NCBI RefSeq assembly: GCF_001020565.1
Contig: NZ_LDAS01000001.1
Coordinates: 2,194,520 to 2,258,519, forward strand
Source of the DNA: Maribacter thermophilus
GTDB lineage: Bacteria; Bacteroidota; Bacteroidia; Flavobacteriales; Flavobacteriaceae
DNA: 64,000 nucleotides
Reading direction: 5' to 3'
A program made the position numbers and the translations under genes. The notes beneath the pieces are model-generated. The model saw nothing but the letters and a program-made list of their open reading frames with translations. It did not search any database and had not been told where the DNA came from. Shown here piece after piece: positions 18,037 through 27,567 of the stretch (its first letter is position 1; every line of letters starts with the position of its first letter).

Positions 18037-18822
18037 ATGAATATATCCTTAAAAGGAAGAACCGCCCTAGTGGGCGGAAGTAGTGGAGGAATAGGAAAAG
18101 CAATAGCCCAACAATTGGCGGAAAGCGGTGCCAGTGTCACTTTAATGAGCCGTAGCGCCGATAAACTAAAGAACATAATTGCCGGTCTACCCACGCACCA
18201 AGGTCAAAAACACCGCTTTTTAGTCGTCGATTTTACCAACTTTAAAAACTATAAAGAGATTATAGAAAACTTCTTCGAAGTAAATAGCGTAGATATATTG
18301 GTGAACAACACACAGGGGCCCAGTGCCGGAAGCGCCTTGGAGAAAACCACGGCAGACTACCAAGAAGCCTTTGACCTTCTTTTTAAAACAGTAGTACTGA
18401 CAACCGAACTAGCGTTAAAAAACATGATGAAAAACAAATGGGGACGCATTATAAACGTAGCCTCTGTTTCGGTAAAAGAACCCTTGTCGTATTTGGCATT
18501 ATCCAACTCTATTAGGGCAGCGGTGGTTACATGGGCAAAATCTCTTTCCAACGATGTAGGCCCATACCATATTACCGTAAACAATATTTTAACAGGTTAT
18601 TTTGATACCGACCGAATTGCACAACTGAACGCAAAAAAGGCTGAACAAATGGGTGTTCCACAAAGTGAAGTACGAAAGGAAATGGAGTTCAAGGTTCCAT
18701 TAAAGCGTATTGGAGACCCCAAGGAATATGGTTATTTGGCTACATTTTTGGCTTCTGAAAACGCAGCTTTCATTACTGGCACCAATATACCTATAGATGG
18801 CGGACTTTTAAAATCGCTGTAA
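18037..18822 (+). CDS. Divergent short-chain dehydrogenase/reductase (SDR)
   Basis: 261 residues. The N-terminal Rossmann motif GGSSGGIGKAIA (residues 13-24) and NNTQGP near residue 90 (the NNAG position) are present. The catalytic triad is not: Ser143 is kept, but the position 13 residues on, normally Tyr, is Ser156, and the normal Lys is Arg160 (segment ALSNSIRAAV). C-terminal FITGTNIPIDGGL is typical. A broad SDR subgroup shares the LALSN-x-x-R form, so this is probably a real functional lineage with a different chemistry, and not a decayed gene. It follows the cupin gene by 8 bases. Confidence 0.85.
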   Translation: MNISLKGRTALVGGSSGGIGKAIAQQLAESGASVTLMSRSADKLKNIIAGLPTHQGQKHRFLVVDFTNFKNYKEIIENFFEVNSVDILVNNTQGPSAGSALEKTTADYQEAFDLLFKTVVLTTELALKNMMKNKWGRIINVASVSVKEPLSYLALSNSIRAAVVTWAKSLSNDVGPYHITVNNILTGYFDTDRIAQLNAKKAEQMGVPQSEVRKEMEFKVPLKRIGDPKEYGYLATFLASENAAFITGTNIPIDGGLLKSL

Positions 18823-18956
18823 CAAAAAAAGTTGAATACATCCTATTCTTGTATGCCTCCCCAAAAAAGTAGTGTTCACTAACCAAGATGTGCCACACAC
18901 TCAATATTCATTGTTTGCAGGCTATTTTTGGCACACTTTTGTATTATATCTTTAAC

Positions 18957-21900
18957 ATGATGAAAAATATATCTATAATATTATCCATAGTTTTCTTCTC
19001 TCAAATGACCTATACACAAGAAACACCAGAATCGTACAATGAGTTATGGTCAAAGGTCTTGAAGTTGGAGAAAGACAATTACACCAAATCAGCTTTAAAA
19101 GTAGTGGAGACCATTTATTCCAAAGCGAAAAAGGAACAGCATAACGGTCAGCTTATAAAATCGCTATTATTTTCTTCAAAATACGCCCTAATATTAGAAG
19201 AAGACGCCGAGTTATCGATTATAAACAATTTCAATGAAGAAATATCGAAAGCCAAATTTCCTGTCAAAAATATACTGGAAAGTTATTTGGCCGATATGTA
19301 TTGGCAGTATTTTCAACAGAACAGATATAAGTTTTACAATAGAACGGCCACCGATACCAAAGTGGACAGTACCGATTTTAGGACATGGGACCTAACCACT
19401 CTTTTCAAGGAAATAGACACACATTTTAAAAATGCCCTGGACAATCCAGAAGCACTTCAAAAAGAAGGTTTAACCAATTTTAAGGAGATTATAGACCAAG
19501 AAGAGGGTTCTGAGACCTATCGTTCCACACTTTATGACCTATTGGCGCATAATGCCCTTAATTTCTACAAAACAGATGAAAATAGCATTACAAGGCCGGC
19601 AGACAAATTTGAAATAAATTCTCGTGATATTCTTTGTGATGCATATTCGTTTACCCAATTGGATATACGAACCAACGACGAAACATCGCTACAGGCCAAA
19701 GCACTAAAAATATATCAACAGCTGATTGCTTTCCATTTTTCGGACGTGCAATTGGATGCCCTTGTGAATGTAGACATAGAACGATTAAACTACATCTACT
19801 CAAAAGCGGTTTTCGAGGATAAGGACACACAGTTTTTAGAAACCCTAAAACAATCTGCCGATAACCTAAAACATCATGAAATTTCGGGGCTTTATAATTT
19901 TCAGATAGCACAGATTCTAAAAACCCAAGGAGATAGCTATACTGCAGAAAACACACACAATCAGTGGAAATTAAAAGAAGCCGTTACACTATGCGACCAA
20001 GTTATTTCCAACTACCCGAACAGTAGAGGTGCTAAAAAATGCGAGGTATTAAAATCTCACATACTAGCACCATCCCTTCACATTATTGGCGAAAAATACG
20101 TACCGAACAATAGTACTTCTCGATTATTGGTAAATTATAAGAATAGAGAAAGACTTGATCTTAAGGTATATTATATTTCGCAAAAACAACTTCAGGAATT
20201 AGAAGGTATTTACCAACCCGAAAAAGAACTTTCGTACATCAAAAAACTGAAATTGAACACCTCCTGGTCGGTATCATTAAAAAATGAAGGCGATCATCAA
20301 CAACATAGCATAGAGATTCCGGTTCCTAAGCTTCCCAATGGTCAATATGTAATTATTGCCACCCCTCAAAAAGAGGCTACGGAAGATGCGGACAATAGTT
20401 TTTCCTTTAGTCCTATCCAAGTAACCAATTTGGCACTTGTAGAGACAAGCACACCGGCAGAGCATATCTTTCAGGTTATTGATAGGGAAAATGGTGAAGA
20501 AATCAAAAATGCCCAAATAACTGTTACATATAGACACAATTATGGAGATAAGATCCGCTCAAAAACGCTAACGACCGACAAAAACGGCTTTGCCCTTTTA
20601 GAACGAGAAAAGAATACCATAGTCATAGAACATTCAAAAATAACCTACAAGGAAGAAACCGCTTTTTTTAAAGGCACCAATATCTACCGGAAACAAGAAA
20701 GCAAAACGGAGCCAAGTGTAACTTACAAATGCTTCTTGTTCAAGGACAGAAGCATCTATCGCCCAGGGCAACCCCTATACTTTAAAGGTGTGCTCATCGA
20801 AAATTATAAAGGCAATTCAAAAGTTGCTGTGGAAGAATTGCTTACTGTGGAATTACATGATGCTAACGGACAAAAAATAAGTGAACTGGATACCAAAACC
20901 AATGATTTTGGCTCATTTTCGGGCGAATTTATAATCCCCAACAATGGATTAACAGGGGGGCATTATATAGAGGTAACAGGGCTTTCTGGCCTTATTAACG
21001 AATCTTACTTTTTTAGGGTAGAAGAATACAAACGTCCAAAATTTGAAACCTCTTTTGAACCTGTAACGGAAACTTATAAAGTAAACGACAGTATTACTGT
21101 ATATGGAAAAGCCATGGCCTTTGCCGGAAGCAATATTACCAATGCCAAGGTGAACTACCGTGTTCAACGCACCATAAATTACCCATACTGGTACTATTGG
21201 AGAAAGCCCTATTTTTATGGAGAGGACCAAGAAATAACCCACGGTGAGACCTCGACCGACGAACATGGTAATTTTCAGATAACCTTCAAGGCAATTCCCG
21301 ACTTAAAATCGGATAAAGACGCTCTTCCTATATTTTCGTACCATGTAACTGCCGATGTAACCGATATTAATGGAGAAACACGCAGCACCCAAACCCAAGT
21401 ACAAGTGGGATACCATGCTTTGAACGCAACTATATCCGTAAACGATCCCTTGCTCAAGGAAAACGAAGAGAATATCTTTCAGGTTTTCACCCAAAACCTG
21501 AACGGACAGGCTGTACCCGCCCAGGGGAACATCAAAATATATAAACTAAAGGCTCCAAACCAGGTAATTAGGCCTAGACCATGGCAAGCACCTGATTACC
21601 AATATTGGAGCAAAGAAGATTTTAAGGCACTATACCCCCACGATGCCTATGCCAATGAACATGACCCCAATACCTGGGAAAAAGGAAAGCTTGTATATAA
21701 GACCAGTTTTAATACCGAGGACAGTAATGACATCAATTTAAAAAGTATTAAAAAATGGTCATCTGGCCGCTATCTAATTACATTGGAGACCACAGATATC
21801 TTTGGACAAAAGGTTACCGCCAAAGCCCAAACCATGATTATGGGTACCAAAGAAAAATCATTGCCCGACAATCAACTTTTTCAAGTAAAAACGGATAAGA

Positions 21901-24900
21901 ATACCTACCGACCCGGTGATAATGCAGAAATTACTTTCTATAGCAACTCAAAAGATATACATATTACCACTTGGATAGAAAAGAACGGAAAACGGACCAA
22001 CACCAAAATATTGCATATTAACGAAGGGTGTGAATCCATACACGTTCCTGTTACCAAAGAAGACGAAGGAGGCTTTCTTGTTGGATATAGTTTTTCTATT
22101 TACAACTCTTTTCAATCTAGCAACGTTCGCATTGCAGTGCCGTACCCAAAAAGTGACCTTGAAATAGAAACCGTCACTTTTAGAGACAAAATGCAGCCTG
22201 GAGCAGATGAAAGTTGGAGTTTTAAAATAAAAGGGGAAAAAGGAGAAAAAGTAACCGCAGAACTATTGGCAAGTATGTACGATGCCTCTTTGGATCAATT
22301 TGCTTTTCACAGTTGGAATTTTGCCCCGCTGTCTAGGCCGCATTACTACTCTAGTTTCCACACACATGCCAATAACAGTTTTGCCACCTCCCGTTTTAGC
22401 GACCATCAAGATATTACCTATAGGTCCCCAAGTATCCCCACAATAAATTATGATCGTTTGGCATGGTTCGGGTTCTATTTCGGGCAACGTACGAATACCC
22501 TTTTTGGAATCAATAGAACAACACGTAAAATGGCACAAAACGATATCGCCATGAACGCTCCCAAAATGGACATAATAGAAACAGAAGATGCAGCATTGGA
22601 AGAGGTCGTAATCACCGGATCCAGTGTTCCACAGCCAGAAGAAGCAACAACGGAAAGTTCTAAAAATACAGATTTCAATGATGTTCAAATCCGTGAAAAT
22701 TTACAGGAAACAGCCTTTTTCTTCCCCCATTTAACAACGGACGAACAAGGGAATGTATCGTTCAACTTTACCACCCCAGAAGCACTTACCCGTTGGAACC
22801 TTCAATTATTGGCATATACCAAAGACCTTAAATCGGCTATAAAAACTCTTTCTACGGTCACCCAAAAAGAGTTAATGGTGCTACCCAACCCCCCAAGATT
22901 TTTAAGGGAAGGAGACACTATATCCATAAGCAGCAAAATATCAAATTTAACAGATAAGACTTTGGAAGGTGTTGGACAATTGGAACTGACCGATGTGGTA
23001 ACCGGAAAAACCATTGACCATTTATTTCTGAATACCGATAAAAAGCAATCTTTTAAAGTAGATGCAAAAGGCAACACACAATTATCGTGGAGCATAAGCA
23101 TACCCAAAGCGCTACAGGGGGTAGAATATAAAATCGTGGCCAAGGCAGGGAATTTTAGCGACGGGGAGAAAAATGTACTTCCGGTATTGACCAACCGTAT
23201 GCTGGTAACCGAAACCTTGCCCATGTGGGCAAGAAAAGACCAAAGTAAAACCTTTGTGCTAGACAAGCTAAAAAACAACACGTCGAGTACCCTTAGCAAC
23301 CATAAACTTAGTTTGGAAATAACCTCTAACCCCGCTTGGTACGCGGTACAGGCACTACCCTATTTAATGGAGTACCCATATGAATGCAATGAACAAACGT
23401 TCTCTAAATATTATGCGAACACCTTGGCAAGCCACATAGCCAATACGAGCCCAAAAATAAAAGCCGTATTTGACCAATGGGCAAATGCAGACGCCTTGGT
23501 AAGCAACTTGGAAAAGAACCTAGAACTTAAATCGCTTTTGATACAAGAAACCCCATGGTTACGGGACGCCCAATCTGAAAGCGAACAAAAAAAACGGATC
23601 GCCTTACTTTTCAATTTGAACAAGATGAGGAACGAGCAAGCAATGGCCTTACAGAAACTACAAGAGAACCAAATGTTATCGGGAGCTTGGCCATGGTTTA
23701 AAGGTGGTCGGGAAAACAGGTACATAACCCAATATATCGTAACGGGTTTTGGACACTTGGACAAACTGACCAAACTACCCGAAAACATCAAAAATTCCAT
23801 CATAAAAAGTGCCATCAAATATTTGGACAATGAGTTTTTAAAGGAGTACGAGCATATGAAAAAATACTCCAAAGACCTATCCAAAGATCATTTGAGCCAT
23901 ACACAAACTCATTATCTGTACATGAGAAGTTTCTACAAGGACATTAAAACTTCAAAAAAAGTAGCCGAGGTAATGGAATATTACAAAGAGCAGGCTCGCA
24001 AGTATTGGCCCAACCGAAATTTATACTCCAAAGGTATGTTGGCTTTGGCCTTACATAGAATGGGCGATTCTGGTACACCTGAAAAAATACTTAGATCTTT
24101 AAGAGAAAATAGTATTGTATCCGACGAACTGGGAATGTATTGGAAAGAAAACACGAACTCATGGTTTTGGTACCAAGCACCCATAGAAACACAATCTTTA
24201 CTAATAGAGGCCTTTTCAGAAATAGAAAACGATATTACAACAATCGACAACCTTAAAATATGGTTGTTAAAAAACAAACAGACCAATCAATGGAAAACAA
24301 CCAAAGCTACCGCCGAAGCTGTCTACGCGCTGTTGTTACAAGGCAGTGATTGGCTTTCTGTAACCGATGCCGTTGAAGTACAAATAGGCGAAAAACATAT
24401 AGATCCGGCCGACATTGAAAATATTAAAACAGAGGCGGGTACGGGGTACTACAAAACCTCTTGGGAGACCAATGAAATATCTCCAAAAATGGCCACAGTA
24501 AAAATCAGGAAAAAGGGAAAGGGGATTGCTTGGGGAGCCCTATACTGGCAGTATTTTGAGGATTTGGACAAAATAACCACTGCTGAAACCCCACTACAAT
24601 TGGACAAAAAGCTTTTCTTGAAAAAGAACACCGACATCGGGGAAAAAATAACGGAAATAAATACCAACACCCATTTAGAGGTGGGAGACCTCATCCGTGT
24701 CAGAATTGAACTAAGATCAGATAGGGACATGGAGTTTGTTCATATGAAAGACATGCGCGCCGCTGGTTTTGAACCAGTAAATGTAATCTCTCAATATAAA
24801 TGGCAAGATGGATTAGGATATTATGAAAGTACAAAGGACGCCAGCACCAATTTCTTTTTTGATTACCTGCCAAAAGGAATCTATGTATTCGAATATGACC

Positions 24901-25013
24901 TAAGGGTAAACAATGCCGGAAATTTTAGTAATGGTATTACGACCGTACAGAGCATGTATGCCCCAGAATTTAGCAGTCATAGTGAAGGGGTCAGGGTTTC
25001 CGTATCAGAATAG
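18957..25013 (+). CDS. Alpha-2-macroglobulin-family protein with thioester motif
   Basis: 2018 residues from the ATG at 18957, chosen because it gives a normal signal peptide (MMKNISIILSIVFFSQ); the frame is open to 18888 but that start lacks one. There is no lipobox. Residues about 20-420 form an N-terminal extension, then MG domains with the MG2 signature RSIYRPGQPLYFKG, a bait-like region, the A2M domain start FFFPHLTTDEQGNVSFNFTTPEALTRWN (in two short stretches), and the thioester motif CNEQ at 1477-1480. Bacterial A2Ms trap proteases in the periplasm or on the surface. A TonB-box-like EEVVITG lies at residues 1215-1221. No PBP1C gene is nearby, unlike in many proteobacteria. Confidence 0.9.
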   Translation: MMKNISIILSIVFFSQMTYTQETPESYNELWSKVLKLEKDNYTKSALKVVETIYSKAKKEQHNGQLIKSLLFSSKYALILEEDAELSIINNFNEEISKAKFPVKNILESYLADMYWQYFQQNRYKFYNRTATDTKVDSTDFRTWDLTTLFKEIDTHFKNALDNPEALQKEGLTNFKEIIDQEEGSETYRSTLYDLLAHNALNFYKTDENSITRPADKFEINSRDILCDAYSFTQLDIRTNDETSLQAKALKIYQQLIAFHFSDVQLDALVNVDIERLNYIYSKAVFEDKDTQFLETLKQSADNLKHHEISGLYNFQIAQILKTQGDSYTAENTHNQWKLKEAVTLCDQVISNYPNSRGAKKCEVLKSHILAPSLHIIGEKYVPNNSTSRLLVNYKNRERLDLKVYYISQKQLQELEGIYQPEKELSYIKKLKLNTSWSVSLKNEGDHQQHSIEIPVPKLPNGQYVIIATPQKEATEDADNSFSFSPIQVTNLALVETSTPAEHIFQVIDRENGEEIKNAQITVTYRHNYGDKIRSKTLTTDKNGFALLEREKNTIVIEHSKITYKEETAFFKGTNIYRKQESKTEPSVTYKCFLFKDRSIYRPGQPLYFKGVLIENYKGNSKVAVEELLTVELHDANGQKISELDTKTNDFGSFSGEFIIPNNGLTGGHYIEVTGLSGLINESYFFRVEEYKRPKFETSFEPVTETYKVNDSITVYGKAMAFAGSNITNAKVNYRVQRTINYPYWYYWRKPYFYGEDQEITHGETSTDEHGNFQITFKAIPDLKSDKDALPIFSYHVTADVTDINGETRSTQTQVQVGYHALNATISVNDPLLKENEENIFQVFTQNLNGQAVPAQGNIKIYKLKAPNQVIRPRPWQAPDYQYWSKEDFKALYPHDAYANEHDPNTWEKGKLVYKTSFNTEDSNDINLKSIKKWSSGRYLITLETTDIFGQKVTAKAQTMIMGTKEKSLPDNQLFQVKTDKNTYRPGDNAEITFYSNSKDIHITTWIEKNGKRTNTKILHINEGCESIHVPVTKEDEGGFLVGYSFSIYNSFQSSNVRIAVPYPKSDLEIETVTFRDKMQPGADESWSFKIKGEKGEKVTAELLASMYDASLDQFAFHSWNFAPLSRPHYYSSFHTHANNSFATSRFSDHQDITYRSPSIPTINYDRLAWFGFYFGQRTNTLFGINRTTRKMAQNDIAMNAPKMDIIETEDAALEEVVITGSSVPQPEEATTESSKNTDFNDVQIRENLQETAFFFPHLTTDEQGNVSFNFTTPEALTRWNLQLLAYTKDLKSAIKTLSTVTQKELMVLPNPPRFLREGDTISISSKISNLTDKTLEGVGQLELTDVVTGKTIDHLFLNTDKKQSFKVDAKGNTQLSWSISIPKALQGVEYKIVAKAGNFSDGEKNVLPVLTNRMLVTETLPMWARKDQSKTFVLDKLKNNTSSTLSNHKLSLEITSNPAWYAVQALPYLMEYPYECNEQTFSKYYANTLASHIANTSPKIKAVFDQWANADALVSNLEKNLELKSLLIQETPWLRDAQSESEQKKRIALLFNLNKMRNEQAMALQKLQENQMLSGAWPWFKGGRENRYITQYIVTGFGHLDKLTKLPENIKNSIIKSAIKYLDNEFLKEYEHMKKYSKDLSKDHLSHTQTHYLYMRSFYKDIKTSKKVAEVMEYYKEQARKYWPNRNLYSKGMLALALHRMGDSGTPEKILRSLRENSIVSDELGMYWKENTNSWFWYQAPIETQSLLIEAFSEIENDITTIDNLKIWLLKNKQTNQWKTTKATAEAVYALLLQGSDWLSVTDAVEVQIGEKHIDPADIENIKTEAGTGYYKTSWETNEISPKMATVKIRKKGKGIAWGALYWQYFEDLDKITTAETPLQLDKKLFLKKNTDIGEKITEINTNTHLEVGDLIRVRIELRSDRDMEFVHMKDMRAAGFEPVNVISQYKWQDGLGYYESTKDASTNFFFDYLPKGIYVFEYDLRVNNAGNFSNGITTVQSMYAPEFSSHSEGVRVSVSE

Positions 25014-25035
25014 AAATAAGCTAAAAAGAACATAA

Positions 25036-25767
25036 CTAGAGACTCATCTTATCTTTAAAAAGATACGATTGTCTTCTAGACACCTCTATCTCATCACCAT
25101 TGGCCATCGTCAACTTTAATTTTCCATTAAACCACGGTACTACATCAACAATATAATTGGTATTGATTATTTGTTGTCTATTGGCCCTAAAAAAATACTT
25201 TTGGGGCAATTTCTCCTCTATTTGGTTCAATGATTTATAGAGCATGGGTTTTTCATCCTGAAAAAATACACGGGTATAGTTACCTACAATTTCGAAGTGT
25301 GAAATATCACCGATCTTGATCAACCAACATTTTTCACCGTCTTTGATAAAAATCTGACTGTTTCCCGTTAACCGCCGGTTTTCCAAAACTGGTTCTTCTT
25401 TTTGTGCATTCAATTTTTCCTCTATCTTTTCAATTGCTTGGGCAAACCGTTTTTCGTTGATCGGTTTTAACAAGTAGTCCAACGCGTTGTATTCAAAAGA
25501 TTTTATGGCGTACTCATCAAAGGCCGTCGTGAAAATGGTAATGGGTATATGATCCAACATCTCTAATAGTTCAAATCCATCTTTCTCTGGCATATTAATA
25601 TCCAAAAAAAGCAACTGGGGCCTTGTTTCTTGAATAAGGGTATATGCATCGTCCACATTTTCAGCCTCCCCTATTACCTCTAATTGGGGGTATTTCTTAA
25701 TTAGCTCCCTAAGCTCGTTACGGGCCAAACGGGAATCTTCAACAATCACAGCTTTTATATGGGTCAT
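25036..25767 (-). CDS. LytTR-family response regulator
   Basis: 243 residues. The receiver domain (1-120) has the phospho-acceptor Asp56 in LLFLDINMPEKDG and conserved Lys in YLLKPINEKRF. The C-terminal LytTR DNA-binding domain (from about 135) includes IKIGDISHFEIVGNYTRVFF and FFRANRQQIINTNYI. The start overlaps the stop of the kinase gene by four bases, so both are made together. Such pairs in Bacteroidota control small target sets; the target here is not evident. Confidence 0.93.
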   Translation of the reverse strand: MTHIKAVIVEDSRLARNELRELIKKYPQLEVIGEAENVDDAYTLIQETRPQLLFLDINMPEKDGFELLEMLDHIPITIFTTAFDEYAIKSFEYNALDYLLKPINEKRFAQAIEKIEEKLNAQKEEPVLENRRLTGNSQIFIKDGEKCWLIKIGDISHFEIVGNYTRVFFQDEKPMLYKSLNQIEEKLPQKYFFRANRQQIINTNYIVDVVPWFNGKLKLTMANGDEIEVSRRQSYLFKDKMSL

Positions 25768-26834
25768 GACAAAGGAATTTTTATAGTGGCGACGACCTCT
25801 TCATCTACTTCATTAATGGTAAAAGAAGCGCTGGAACCATACAACAACCGTAATCGTTGTCTTATATTTTTGAGACCTAATTGCGTAGAGTCCTCAGCGA
25901 TTGTAAGTTTACCGGTATTTACTACCTTAATTATCAGATTCTCAGAAGATCTCTCCGTAATCAATTTTATTACTCCCCCAGCTTTTAGATTGGCAATACC
26001 ATGTTTAGCGGCATTTTCTACCAAAAGCTGTATGATCATCGGCGGAATTTTTATGTCCAAAGTATTTTTGTCTATATTCTTAGCAAAATCCAGTCGATCT
26101 TCAAATTGAATTTTAGAAAGGGCGATATAATTATCTACCATATCCAATTCTTCCTCTAAATTAATGGCGTTGACATTGTTCTTGGTCAAAGAATAACGCA
26201 ACATCTCTGACAACTTTGTCAGCATATCTCTAGATTTCTCTACATCTTCGAGCATTAGCCCTCGAATATTATTTAAGCTATTGAACATAAAATGAGGGTT
26301 TATCTGCCCTTTTAAAGTATTCAACTGCGCTTGCCTTAGGGTAGCGTTAAGTTCGGCTCGCTCCACCCTGTTCGCGTTTAATTTTGCCGCAACCTTGACC
26401 GAAAGATAAAAAATGGTCCATCCGAAAATGGTAATGAAAGAATTTACGATCATTAGCCCAATACCGAAATTTTTATACATTTCCGGCACCTTTACATCTT
26501 CTTCAGAATATTTGCCCATACAATATCCAAACCCATAAGAAAGTGCAAAGTATAGCAAAGAAGCACAGGCTACCCCCAAAAGAATTTTTACTATCTGGTT
26601 TTTCTCAAAGGCATCAAAATTTATAATTCCCTTTAAGTATGAACGCAATAAACTTGTTGATACAATACCTATTAAAAAAGTAGAAATTAGACCATAACTA
26701 AATACCTTGCTACTTTTATAGCCATCCATATCCGGTGTAAAGGCATATGCGATAAACACTAGACCTCCCCAAGACATTAGCTGAACGATCCAAAAAGATA
26801 TCGACCATCTGTTTTTTTTAACAAAAGAAGTCAT
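25764..26834 (-). CDS. LytS/YehU-type sensor histidine kinase
   Basis: 356 residues. Four transmembrane segments occupy residues about 12-150 with no large extracellular domain. The His_kinase domain (PF06580 type) follows a short coiled coil and has phospho-acceptor His181 in GQINPHFMFNSLNNIR. The ATP-binding N box is QLLVENAAKHGI and the G box region QLGLKNIRQRL. It is the first gene of the two-gene operon with the LytTR regulator. The signal sensed is unknown; the four-helix membrane part suggests a membrane-soluble or membrane-state signal. Confidence 0.93.
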   Translation of the reverse strand: MTSFVKKNRWSISFWIVQLMSWGGLVFIAYAFTPDMDGYKSSKVFSYGLISTFLIGIVSTSLLRSYLKGIINFDAFEKNQIVKILLGVACASLLYFALSYGFGYCMGKYSEEDVKVPEMYKNFGIGLMIVNSFITIFGWTIFYLSVKVAAKLNANRVERAELNATLRQAQLNTLKGQINPHFMFNSLNNIRGLMLEDVEKSRDMLTKLSEMLRYSLTKNNVNAINLEEELDMVDNYIALSKIQFEDRLDFAKNIDKNTLDIKIPPMIIQLLVENAAKHGIANLKAGGVIKLITERSSENLIIKVVNTGKLTIAEDSTQLGLKNIRQRLRLLYGSSASFTINEVDEEVVATIKIPLS

Positions 26835-27015
26835 GCTTGCCCAATTTTAAAGCCAAATATAGCGGAATATACTGTTCTTTTTAATTTCATGAATGTTGAT
26901 GTAGTCCTAAATAAAAATATAGATAATAAGCACTAATAGTATTTTAACGATTGCTATCATAGTACGTTTTTTTTAAATATTGAGATAAATTTAATGGATG
27001 GGTCGGTCAAATCGG

Positions 27016-27088
27016 ACCATAATATGATAAGCGGCAAAAAGAGTAATCTAAATGGTTTGCACCAAACCCGTTATTATCATTTTATGGT
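27016..27088. other. Nested inverted repeat, possible structured RNA
   Basis: Outer arms 27016-27034 (ACCATAATATGATAAGCGG) and 27068-27088 pair with one mismatch pair and a two-base bulge. An inner stem, GGTTTG at 27054-27059 with CAAACC at 27063-27068, has a three-base loop. It lies 12 bases after the stop of the small membrane protein gene on the minus strand and about 180 bases upstream of the kinase gene start. There is no T-run on either side, so it is not an ordinary terminator. Confidence 0.55.
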
Positions 27089-27100
27089 ACGTTTTAACAA

Positions 27101-27307
27101 TTACTTTTCTATTACCAGATTATCACTCTTAGTGTCGTTTGTTACGTCGTTATGTAAAAGGGATACGCCTACCAAAGTCAACCCGGCATATAAAGGAAAG
27201 AAATAGTTTGTCAAATTTAAATCTATTGCCACTCCGATAAGTGATATCACCGTTGTTAAAGTTCCAATAATTAATACCGTTAATTTTGTTCTGTCTAAAG
27301 TTTTCAT
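27101..27307 (-). CDS. Small two-helix membrane protein, function unknown
   Basis: 68 residues. Two hydrophobic segments are clear: LTVLIIGTLTTVISLIGVAI (about 9-28) and NYFFPLYAGLTLVGVSLL (about 34-51), joined by a short loop with DLNLT. The C-terminal tail NDVTNDTKSDNLVIEK is polar. Both ends and spacing fit a helical hairpin in the inner membrane. It stands alone between the two-component system and the DUF4136 gene. I know of no function; its small size and lone position mean it could also respond to stress like other small envelope proteins, but that is only a guess. Confidence 0.7.
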   Translation of the reverse strand: MKTLDRTKLTVLIIGTLTTVISLIGVAIDLNLTNYFFPLYAGLTLVGVSLLHNDVTNDTKSDNLVIEK

Positions 27308-27476
27308 GATTATAAGTTTTTAATTGTTTCTAATACGATGTAAAACTAAAGAGCAAATAGGGATAAAATGAATGAATTATGATGAACGGTAGAAAGAAAT
27401 GACCGAACGGATATTTTGCCTAACTAAAATGTAATAATCTGATTACAAGTAACTTATAAATTAAAAAATAAAATAA

Positions 27477-27529
27477 AAATAGGCATTTCTTTAGAAAAAA
27501 CGGTGCTTTACACGTTTTTGGGCCTATTT
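27477..27529 (-). terminator. Terminator-like hairpin downstream of the DUF4136 gene
   Basis: Outer arms AAATAGGC (27477-27484) and GCCTATTT (27522-27529) are perfect. Inside, AAAAACGGTG (27496-27505) pairs with CACGTTTTT (27511-27519) with one bulge. On the minus strand the structure is followed by a run rich in T (TTATTTTATTTTTT), as for a rho-independent terminator. It begins about 38 bases after the stop of the DUF4136 gene. Confidence 0.6.
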
Positions 27530-27567
27530 AAAAACAAATGGATTTTCTTTTGAATCAGTGGTGTTTT

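Noticed and set aside
18888-18956. Upstream start for the alpha-2-macroglobulin gene.
   Set aside because: It would put 23 residues without signal features before a perfect signal peptide at 18957.
22802-23299. A 165-codon minus-strand frame within the alpha-2-macroglobulin gene.
   Set aside because: Antisense shadow; the plus-strand frame is one of the clearest in the window.
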